A stretch of DNA of 28,425 nt from positions 2,926,753 through 2,955,177 of the forward strand of contig BLXT01004610.1 of the NCBI GenBank assembly GCA_019648995.1. The letters are read 5' to 3'. The notes under the pieces are model-generated. The model was not told where the DNA came from, did not search any database, and worked only from the letters and a program-made list of their open reading frames with translations. A program made the position numbers and the translations under genes. The DNA is from Plakobranchus ocellatus (Eukaryota > Mollusca > Gastropoda > Plakobranchidae). Shown one piece after another: positions 22,501-28,425 of this stretch; the stretch's first letter is position 1, and every line of letters begins with the position of its first letter.

Positions 22501-25157
22501 TCTTTTCTGGTAACATTTTTTATATCCCTGATGGCTGTGCAGTCAGGTGCAGCCGTGTGCAGCCAAGCATTTTCTCCCGTTAGCCAACTTAAATGAGCTT
22601 CAATGCTCTGTTGAATTTGCTAAATTGATTGCCTTTTTTAAAGGCATTAACATCTACACAGTGTTTTTATGGCAAGGCATTTTGTGAGAGTAATTTTTGG
22701 ACTTCATTCATGTCAAAAGAATTTATATCTTGAAAGAAAATCATAATTTTATGACATTTTCATACGTAACTCCCCTTTTTTCAATAGTTACAGAAATATT
22801 ATTGTCTACTTAAAATCTTAAAGTTTTTATAACTTCTGACCCCAAAAAGCTAATGGTTGTTGAAAATGTTATTTTATTATGCAGATATAGACAAATTGAG
22901 TGCCGTTTATCACGTGTGGTTGCCTTAGATAGTTTCCAAGAAATTACAAAGTTAAGGCATGCTGTGTCAAAATTTAGACTTCTAGTCTTTCCTATTTCAT
23001 TACTTCTGTTTTGAAGTCATATGCAAATCATTTTGGCTGTATATGATCTCAACACTTGTCTTATTTACCAATGATTAACACTGTACTGTAATCAAATAAT
23101 CCATTATGATCCAGGCAGTTCATTATTTTAGGCAGAAATCTCTTAAATCTTCTAATTTTAAAGTGAAATTGAACATCTAATGCTGCTTTTTCTGTCACAA
23201 AAGGATTCTCAAAAAAAAAACCAAAAAACAAAAAAACCTAACTCAGGCCTGCCCCAACATTTTCATTGAAAATACTCAGGTGAAGAGAAAAAAAACCTCT
23301 ATTAAATTGTCTTTCACTCAAAATGTTTTGGTATAAATCTCATCTATTCAAATTCAATGAAGATGATTGTGCCTTTCTTGTAGTAACCCACACCTTTTTA
23401 AAAAAATGTCTCATAATATTACTTTGAATACGTTGACTTTTATTTAAAAATTTTATATTTAAAAATAATGGAAGGATTTTATGAAATCACTCTAACCCAT
23501 TTTCCTAACCCTGCCATTTACAATATAGGGCTGTTGACTCAAAGAAACATATAGTAGAAGTTATAGACTGTAAATCAGTTTTTTCAATGGTGCCAATTTT
23601 GTTGCTTTGTAGCAACATATTTATCAATGGCAATTTCAGGAAATTTTCAGTTTCAAAAAGCCAAGATTTTTTTCTTATTAAGTAGAGCTTTCATTTTTTA
23701 TTTCATTGTTTTGGATACTTACAATGACTTTTTAAATTAATTTATTATAATTATTTGTCTATATTTAGAGAAACAAAAAAAAAAAGTTATTTTCCATATT
23801 ATAATATTTTATTGAGTATTGGATGAAAGAGCTTTTCCCAAATTTTACCAGGTCTTGGCTGCAAAATTTTAGCATCAATTTGTAATGGGTTAATGGCTGT
23901 TTAAATTAAATATTACATTAATTTTCAAAAAAATGATCCACCTATCCTCATGAGTGCATTCATCTGGAACCAAAGGTGATTAGGGCCCTTGGAGGACTAG
24001 GGGACTGTCTCTAATAGTAACCAGATACCTACCCCAAAAATATTAACCCAGTATTGCCCTAGAAAAACAAGCATGATCTCAATTAAAACCAAAAAAGACA
24101 CCTGGTTCCCATTTAAATTGCTCTAGGTAATGTAAGGCTACAAAAATAAAAAAATTTTCGCTTAAAAATGAACTTTTTGTAGGTCAAAGAAATGAGTTAT
24201 CTGAATCTCTCCAGGTGTACATTTTTATTTCTTATTATTACAATCTATTTTTCATTTAATTTCCTAAAAGAGTTAGATTGATGTGTTTCTCTCATCTCAA
24301 AGCAGTTTAGAAATCTCTGAATTAAAAAAAAAAAAAATAAATAAATAAACAAAAAACAAACACTCTATTTTCTTCTTTTTTTTTTTTTTCAGATGTTTTG
24401 CTGACTTCAGATTCAATGAAGACTATTGCTGGGTAAATTATGACATTCTCTCTCTCTCTCTCCCCTTCTCTCCCTCTCTCTCACTCTCTGTCACTCCCTC
24501 CCTCCCTCCCCTCTCTCTCCTTGTCCCTCCCTCTCTCCCTCCCCCCTCCTCTCTTTCCCTCTCTCTCTCTCTCTCTGTCTCTCTCATTTCTCTTTCTTCC
24601 TCCCTTTCTATCAGCACCTATCATCATAATAGAACAGTGTCAATCCTTCTCATTTCCTTTTTTTTATATAAGTGGCATTTTCTATATCTGAAGCTTCAAT
24701 TTATTCTGCTACTCTCTCTCCATAAACTTCTTAATGATCAAAGTTTGACTCTATGTTGAGTCTTTGTCTTTCCAAAGTCTTTTCAAAGAATGTGTTGATC
24801 AGACTATAGATGCATGAGATTTGACAGATGATCATGATCTTCACCACTTGAATATGCGATGTATGAATAAAGTGATCCCATTCAGGCAAGAGAGGAACTG
24901 CACATAGATTATTCCTGTAGAGGTTGAAATAGTGTTACCTTTGAACCTTACTGTTTTCTCTAAGCTTTCACTTTGTAATGCACTTGCAATGGATCTCATT
25001 AACCTAGCCTTATAGCATAAGTGTAGTATCAGCTGTAAAGCTTATTTATGATTTTTTTTTTTTGTTGCAGGATGAAGTAGAGGATGGAATATACTGGCAT
25101 TATGTAATACGTCTCATTTTTCTCCTACCCTTGATGGTCGTTATGGCTGCAAACATG
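13504..25157 (+). CDS. TMEM116-like seven-transmembrane protein (5' nine exons, 3' incomplete)
   Basis: Exons are 13504-13590, 16962-17005, 17724-17787, 18300-18440, 20199-20303, 21122-21171, 22218-22325, 24393-24432 and 25071-25157, all GT-AG with matching phases, giving 242 residues. The N-terminus is short, without an obvious signal peptide, and has a possible N-glycosylation site NNT (16-18). Hydrophobic segments lie near 32-57, 67-91, 107-131, 155-177 and 220-240 (TM1-TM5). C104 before TM3 and C198, C201, C212 in the loop before TM5 suit a disulfide. The PEV-P-F-L-D pattern after TM1 (64-76) and the C-Y-SLYTSAFF stretch into TM3 resemble TMEM116, a GPCR-like protein of unknown function. 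TM6-TM7 were not found. Another rhodopsin-like or cAMP-receptor-like family is possible; ligand and role are unknown. Confidence 0.75.
13591..16961. other. Intron 1 of the TMEM116-like gene
   Basis: A 3.4-kb AT-rich intron. It holds an (aaat)n tract near 15655-15675, a short TA repeat near 14480 and many homopolymer runs. The minus-strand open frame at 16210-16470 is unrecognised and has no splice context. No second gene was identified. Confidence 0.45.
16962..17005 (+). CDS. TMEM116-like exon 2 (44 nt)
   Basis: The acceptor is ttcattcccag and the donor GTAATT. It reads LKAVSIISLLTSGT plus two bases, joining in phase 2 to the next exon to give one continuous TM1 (AVSIISLL to LSVLICSVY). The small size makes it easy for gene finders to miss. 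Confidence 0.72.
17006..17723. other. Intron 2 of the TMEM116-like gene
   Basis: AT-rich, with an A run near 17395-17408. The minus-strand open frame at 17058-17270 is low complexity. Nothing else was seen. Confidence 0.4.
17724..17787 (+). CDS. TMEM116-like exon 3 (end of TM1, first loop)
   Basis: The acceptor is ctgttttacag and the donor GTAGGT. It reads CLGSLSVLICSVYSKR and ends VFYPE in phase 0, joining to VFPTFHLA in exon 4. Confidence 0.85.
17788..18299. other. Intron 3 of the TMEM116-like gene
   Basis: AT-rich intron with no recognisable element. The plus-strand open frame at 18032-18277 has no family resemblance and stops before exon 4. Confidence 0.4.
18300..18440 (+). CDS. TMEM116-like exon 4 (TM2 and first extracellular loop)
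   Basis: A 47-codon phase 0/0 exon with acceptor ttttttccccag and donor GTGAGA. It encodes VFPTFHLAVADVGASF (TM2, with the Asp typical of this helix) and ends GPCDYMMTLVT, holding the conserved pre-TM3 cysteine. Confidence 0.88.
18441..20198. other. Intron 4 of the TMEM116-like gene
   Basis: It contains a small hairpin (13-base arms at 19644-19656 and 19663-19675, loop tgaagg) and the unexplained 54-codon frame at 18737-18901. No transposon ends were noticed. Confidence 0.45.
18737..18901 (+). CDS. Unrecognised 54-residue open frame inside an intron
   Basis: ATG to TGA, 54 residues, with a balanced composition unlike the surrounding AT-rich intron. It includes FNKQCERVIQELKVMKLDW and a cysteine cluster ACGCGKECPKQ near the end. 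I know no family for it. It has no evident splice sites; it could be a fossil of a mobile element or chance. Confidence 0.15.
   Translation: MELVGLGVFNKQCERVIQELKVMKLDWPFVIQGKIDGLTTQACGCGKECPKQVK
20199..20303 (+). CDS. TMEM116-like exon 5 (TM3)
   Basis: A 35-codon phase 0/0 exon with acceptor ctcttctacag and donor GTAAGA. It reads SLYTSAFFLTLAYAMEALF, then a basic FRFRRRL cytoplasmic stretch. Confidence 0.86.
20304..21121. other. Intron 5 of the TMEM116-like gene
   Basis: AT-rich intron. The minus-strand frame at 20434-20664 is unrecognised. Nothing else supported. Confidence 0.4.
21122..21171 (+). CDS. TMEM116-like exon 6 (50 nt)
   Basis: The acceptor is ttgtctcttag and the donor GTAAGT. 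It reads VRVMSSRWMLLVYVLA plus two bases of a tryptophan codon completed by exon 7, so TM4 spans the junction. Confidence 0.82.
21248..21587. mobile_element. Non-autonomous DNA element (MITE-like), 340 bp
   Basis: Perfect 15-base terminal inverted repeats, caggcatgggaattg at 21248-21262 and its reverse complement at 21573-21587, are flanked by the direct repeat aacata (21242-21247 and 21588-21593). The interior encodes no transposase and has a G/C-rich inverted stretch (ggggg...ccccc) near 21474-21515. The CAGG end and 6-bp target duplication do not let me name a superfamily; the end is slightly hAT-like, but hAT makes 8-bp duplications. Confidence 0.88.
21594..22217. other. Rest of intron 6 of the TMEM116-like gene
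   Basis: AT-rich sequence to the right of the inverted-repeat element, with an A run near 21752-21764. No coding or RNA signal was seen. Confidence 0.4.
22218..22325 (+). CDS. TMEM116-like exon 7 (TM4 and second extracellular loop)
   Basis: It completes the split Trp and reads LLPLSMATVLMIYTNK, then a hydrophilic Asp/Asn/Gly loop ending YPKQCSS. The acceptor is gaattctag, the donor GTAAGT, and it ends in phase 2. Confidence 0.85.
22326..24392. other. Intron 7 of the TMEM116-like gene
   Basis: A 2.1-kb AT-rich intron ending in an A-rich (aaat)n patch near 24323-24350 and a T tract before exon 8. A hydrophobic frame near 22441-22593 was examined and rejected. No other feature. Confidence 0.45.
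24393..24432 (+). CDS. TMEM116-like exon 8 (40 nt)
   Basis: A 40-base exon reading CFADFRFNEDYCW after the split serine, ending in phase 0 before GTAAAT. A long T tract precedes the acceptor. The two cysteines belong to the second extracellular loop. A CT-rich repeat starts about 10 bases past the donor. Confidence 0.82.
24442..24605. repeat. CT-rich polypyrimidine tract
   Basis: About 160 bases made almost entirely of C and T, with (ct)n and (ccct)n blocks interrupted by a few purines. It starts roughly 10 bases downstream of the exon 8 donor. Long mirror-symmetric polypyrimidine tracts can form triplex DNA; here that is only a possibility. Confidence 0.95.
24606..25070. other. Rest of intron 8 of the TMEM116-like gene
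   Basis: Ordinary AT-rich intron leading to a T tract and ttgcag at exon 9. Nothing else was seen. Confidence 0.4.
25071..25157 (+). CDS. TMEM116-like exon 9 (TM5)
   Basis: A 29-codon phase 0/0 exon after a T tract and ttgcag. It reads DEVEDGIYWHYVIRLIFLLP and ends MVVMAANM before a strong GTGAGT donor. The donor junction is the sequence found again in every unit of the downstream minisatellite. Confidence 0.87.
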
Positions 25158-25489
25158 GTGAGTTACAGGGTTACCACTTTTCTGGCTAAAGCCGGAAATC
25201 TGCCTTTTTCGGATTGTCATAAAATTTTCCAGTGTCAGAGATTTTCCCCCCTTTCTTTCCGTCACCCAGCCCTCAAAATATCTTAAGCTGTCACAATGAC
25301 CAGAGGTATGAAAAATTTAGTTATAGTCAGTCGAGTAATGATAAATACTTTCTTCTTATTGTTAATTTTTATCATTCAGAATAATCCAGTCCTGTTTGAT
25401 AGTTATGTTTGGCCTTAGTTAATTCAATTTGTCTGAATCTACTACGGGGCCGCGCACGGGTTGGGTGTCTAAAACTTTTTCAGGCTTAT

Positions 25490-26475
25490 TGAAAGTTGAG
25501 TAGTGAAGGGTAGCTTGGTCATCAGCAGCATTCCAATAAGTGATAAGGGTATATGGATGCAAACATGGTGAGTTAGGACTTGACTAATGAAGGGTAGCTT
25601 GGTCTATCTGTAGCATTCCAATAAGTGATAAGGGTATATGGATGCAAACATGGTGAGTTAGAGCTTGATCAATGAAGGATAGCTTGGTCATCAGTAGCAT
25701 TCCAGTAAGTGATAAGGGTATAATGATACAAACATGGTGAGTTAGGACTTGACTAATGAAGGGTAGCTTTGTCAATCAGTAGCATTCCAATAAGTGATAA
25801 GGGTATATGGATGCAAACATGGTGAGTTAGGACTTGATTGTTGAAGCGTAGCTTGGTCAATCAGTGGCATTCCAATAAGTGATAAGGGTATAATGATACA
25901 AACATGGTGAGTTAGGACTTGGCTAATGAAGGGTAGCTTTGTCAATCAGTAGCATTCCAATAAGTGATAAGGGTATATGGATGCAAACATGGTGAGTTAG
26001 GACTTGATTGTTGAAGCGTAGCTTGGTCTATCTGTAGCATTCCAATAAGTGATAAGGGTATAATGATACAAACATGGTGAGTTAGGACTTGACTAATGAA
26101 GGGTAGCTTGGTGATCAGTAGTATTCCAATAAGTGATAAGGGTATAATGATACAAACATGGTGAGTTAGGACTTGACTAATGAAGGGTAGCTTGGTCATC
26201 AGTAGTATTCCAGTAAGTGATAAGGGTATAATGATACAAACATGGTGAGTTAGGACTGGACTAATGAAGGGTAGCTTGGTGATCAGTAGTATTCCAATAA
26301 GTGATAAGGGTATAATGATACAAACATGGTGAGTTAGGACTTGACTAATGAAGGGTAGCTTTGTCAATCAGTAGCATTCCAATAAGTGATAAGGGTATAA
26401 TGATACAAACATGGTGAGTTAGGGCTTAATTGATAAAGAGTAACTTGGTCATTTCAATGAATGATAAGTTTAAGA
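25490..26475. repeat. 84/85-bp minisatellite, about 11 units
   Basis: The core aaacatggtgagtta starts at 25561, 25646, 25730, 25815, 25900, 25985, 26070, 26154, 26238, 26322 and 26407, so units are 84 or 85 bp. Each also holds tgaagggtagctt and attccaataagtgataagg with few changes. Two unit subtypes (tatggatgcaaac and aatgatacaaac) are partly interspersed, suggesting higher-order expansion. The core matches the exon 9 donor junction of the host gene. Minus-strand open frames here merely translate the repeat. Confidence 0.97.
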
Positions 26476-26697
26476 GTATACTCAACTTTTCCTGTCATGA
26501 TTGTTTAGGCAGCAAGTGAAAAATCTTCAGACAAAGGTTTAGCTGTGCTTTGAATGGTGACACATACACAACACGTTGCCAATGACTCTAAGGAACTGTT
26601 TCAAACAAACAACAAGTTTGTGTCACAGTGCAGCTGTGTAAATATTTTTTGTGTGCTTTTTGTTAAGAATCTTGACATTACTCATTTATTGGTAAAT
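26476..26697. other. Spacer between minisatellite and retrotransposon
   Basis: AT-rich sequence. The missing TM6-TM7 exon was looked for and not seen. A short open patch near 26509-26540 after an AG lacks a good donor. Confidence 0.35.
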
Positions 26698-27075
26698 TTT
26701 GTGTGTCGAACGATGGTCAGACGGTCAACATGTGGTCCAATGGCATTTTCAATTCTTCTACTCACTTCCTCATTTGTGATATGATCTTTATATGAGATAC
26801 CAAGTAGCAACTCATTCCCGTGGCTCTGATTCTTCTTTCAATATCAGTGTTCAGTGTCCACGACTCACAGGCATAGAGAAAAATTGACATGACCAAGGAA
26901 CGTAGCAGTCTGATCTTAGAGCTGATAGCAATGTTCTTATTGTTCCAGATGGGTTTAAGTTTAAGTGTAATCTGGGCTATTCGGGACAGTATTTCAGGCT
27001 TTAATCCTTCTTCGGAGATTATTGAGCCTAGATATTTGAATTTTGTAACACTTTTAAGTATTTGACCGTTGACCT

Positions 27076-27498
27076 TTATTTCTTCTTCGATGGCTCTTTG
27101 CTGTTAGTCATAATCTTCGTTTTCTCAGCACTAATCTCCATGCCAAAGTTGGATGAGGCTTTGTCCAGTTGTTCCACCAAGCTAGCCAGTTCACATTCAT
27201 TTCCAGCTAGCTCATCAATGTCGTCGGCAAACCGTAGATTGGTGATAGGTCTGCCACCAATGCTAACTGTTCCGCAGTGGTCCTCCAGAGCATCAGTCAA
27301 AATTCTTTCGAGGAAGATATTGAAGAGAGTTGGGGAGAGTAGGCAGCCTTGTCGCACCCCGACTGTTGTTCTGAACCAGTCTCCGATATTGTTGTTACAA
27401 AAGACTGCACTTGTTGCCTTGTTGTATAATTTCTCCTTGACACTGATTAAGTTGCTGTTGATATTATACTTCCTCATTTTTGACCAGAGGGCCTTATG
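27076..27498 (-). pseudogene. Reverse transcriptase pseudogene, catalytic part
   Basis: An uninterrupted frame from KMRKYNIN through GVRQGCLLSPT and FADDID to the block ISAEKTKIM. The catalytic aspartates are intact, but the frame is isolated by the upstream stop and a downstream frameshift. Confidence 0.88.
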
Positions 27499-27921
27499 TC
27501 AGACTCTGTCAAATGCCTTTTTAAAATCTATGAAGACATGGTGAAGCTCCTGTTGATGCTGGAGATATTTTTCCATGAGTATTCTAACACTGGAAATTTG
27601 CTCAACGGTACTGCGACCTGGTCTAAAGCCAGCTTGTTCCTCCACAATGATCTTATCAGCCTCAGGTTTAAGTCTATTCAGGATGACATTTAGCATTACT
27701 TGCTGGGATGGCTTATTAGACTAATAGTGCGGTAGTTTTGACACAGTTTCAAGTTTCCTTTTTTGGGTAGGGTGATGACCAGTGACTGGGTCCATGGTTT
27801 TGGCCACACTCCTGTCTGAAAGATTTTGTTACAGATGAGGAGTAACATGTCTATAGTCGCTTCCCCTCCAGTTTGAACCATTTCTCCTGTGATGTTGTCT
27901 ATTCCTGCTGATTTTCCAGGT
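27499..27921 (-). pseudogene. Reverse transcriptase pseudogene, N-terminal part
   Basis: Two adjacent frames separated by a one-base shift near 27697 cover RT blocks 0 to 3, from GIDNITGEMVQTGGEA through LPKKGN and NYRTISL to FKKAFDRV. The TGA at 27499-27501 replaces the tryptophan expected before HKALW. Confidence 0.85.
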
Positions 27922-27948
27922 TTCAGGGATGAGACTGCTGAGACGACA

Positions 27949-28425
27949 AGTTAAAACTAACTTCATCCAAAGTAGAAGAAATAAATGAATCAATAAAAGT
28001 TAAAAGAAGGAAACAGACGCTTCAAAAGTAGACGCAAAAGTTGCTCTAATATGAAAACTGAAGTGGGGGAGAGGGAGATGCAGCTTAAAGGTCAGGCTTT
28101 ATGTGAAAATATTCAAACAGAGTTCAGTGATGGCCCCTTGACCACGGATGTATCAGAAGGCTTCATTGAATCATCTGGGTTGGAAAACTGACAGGGATTT
28201 TTTGTCTTATATGTTGAGACTGAGTGTAGGGATTTTTTTTTAATCGAAGAAGGCATGTATTGTAACTTCATTTGTCAAGATGACACTTGTTTTTTTAACA
28301 TGGAATGTTTCTGTCTAAAAAATAGGCACACATTAAAAGTCTATTGCTTAGCACTACATGGATCATCAAATTTAAAAGAATACAAGCTCGTACTGTAGTA
28401 ACCACTAATTACAGCATGAGTGGCC
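27949..28425. other. Right-hand end, mostly unassigned
   Basis: Sequence past the retrotransposon's truncated 5' end. Apart from the 64-codon open frame at 27997-28191 no feature was seen. It may be intron 9 or the 3' region of the TMEM116-like gene. Confidence 0.35.
27997..28191 (+). CDS. Unassigned hydrophilic open frame, possible terminal exon
   Basis: An open stretch after a TAA reading RRFKSRRKSCSNMKTEVGE, then a Glu/Ser-rich region ending ESSGLEN and TGA. The basic start and acidic Ser-rich end resemble a receptor's cytoplasmic tail, which would suit the missing end of the TMEM116-like gene. However, no pyrimidine-rich acceptor precedes it and no TM6-TM7 exon was found between it and exon 9. 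The first ATG is at 28051. Confidence 0.2.
   Translation, partial: KLKEGNRRFKSRRKSCSNMKTEVGEREMQLKGQALCENIQTEFSDGPLTTDVSEGFIESSGLEN

Larger units (their letters stand above)
26698..27948 (-). mobile_element. Decayed non-LTR retrotransposon fragment (LINE reverse transcriptase)
   Basis: Read on the minus strand the fragment shows reverse transcriptase blocks in order: SSLKPGKSAGIDNI, NYRTISLISH, EEQAGFRPGRST, FIDFKKAFDRV, GVRQGCLLSPTLFN, LRFADDID (catalytic Asp pair), SAEKTKIM and FKYLGSIIS, followed by SSKIRLLRSLV and FLYACESWTL. It resembles the jockey/RTE-type elements common in cnidarian and mollusc genomes. Breaks: a one-base frameshift near 27697, TGA at 27499-27501 where Trp is expected, a frameshift near 27080 and another near 26800, plus small deletions. 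No endonuclease domain is present, so the 5' end is missing, and the 3' end stops inside the post-RT region. Confidence 0.93.

Noticed and set aside
22441..22593. Hydrophobic open frame preceded by attccag in intron 7
   Set aside because: As an exon spliced from 22325 it would be out of phase and meet an immediate stop. It has no ATG at its start and no family resemblance; at most a poison exon.
24440..24691. Plus-strand open frame of Ser, Leu and Pro
   Set aside because: It is a translation of the CT-rich simple repeat.
25584..26367. Minus-strand open frames of repeated 28-residue units across the minisatellite
   Set aside because: They arise because 84 bp is a multiple of 3. The 85-bp units shift the frame, the segments begin and end arbitrarily, and no promoter or homology supports a repeat protein.
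27062..27544. Plus-strand 160-residue open frame
   Set aside because: It is the antisense shadow of the reverse transcriptase, which shows ordered RT motifs on the minus strand.
27918..27980. Apparent acceptor gattttccag followed by an open stretch in phase with exon 9
   Set aside because: The acceptor-like bases are the antisense of the conserved LKPGKSAG block of the retrotransposon, so they are explained without a host exon.
1..28425. Bacterial or phage systems, CRISPR arrays, operons and tRNA or rRNA genes
   Set aside because: The region is intron-rich animal DNA. No spaced direct-repeat array of CRISPR type, no cloverleaf and no rRNA-like stretch was recognised; the only regular array is the 84/85-bp minisatellite, with no unique spacers.

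Overview
The window is animal nuclear DNA: AT-rich, split genes with short exons, GT-AG introns with pyrimidine tracts, long homopolymer runs, a minisatellite, a terminal-inverted-repeat element and a decayed non-LTR retrotransposon. One 67-base run of N marks a scaffold gap. Protein similarity and retrotransposon style suggest a marine invertebrate, most likely a lophotrochozoan such as a mollusc. That placement is inference; no species is claimed.

Three genes were rebuilt by joining exons whose phases agree. (1) Positions 735-6500, plus strand: the C-terminal half of COG6, subunit 6 of the conserved oligomeric Golgi complex, in nine exons ending at a TAG stop; its 5' exons lie upstream of the window. 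(2) Positions 9839-13110, minus strand: a complete four-exon, 104-residue PIERCE1-type microtubule inner protein of motile cilia. (3) Positions 13504-25157, plus strand: the first nine exons (242 residues, TM1 to TM5) of a seven-transmembrane protein resembling TMEM116; its TM6-TM7 end was not found and probably lies beyond the right edge.

Layout: COG6 and PIERCE1 are convergent, with about 3.3 kb between their stops, holding a perfect 71-bp palindrome. PIERCE1 and the TMEM116-like gene are divergent, with 393 bp between start codons, holding an RFX X-box-like motif 76 bp from the PIERCE1 ATG. The TMEM116-like introns hold a 340-bp inverted-repeat element with a 6-bp target duplication, a CT-rich tract, and after exon 9 an 11-copy 84/85-bp minisatellite. 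Beyond that is a truncated, frameshifted reverse transcriptase on the minus strand. The three genes do not form a pathway; the likely shared regulation is of the divergent pair.

The most unusual observation is that three local duplications each carry a 5' splice site: a triplicated COG6 exon, a duplicated PIERCE1 exon edge beside the gap, and the minisatellite, whose unit shares an 18-base match with the exon 9/intron 9 donor of the TMEM116-like gene. The COG6 extra copies are open and phase-compatible, so they could be mutually exclusive exons.
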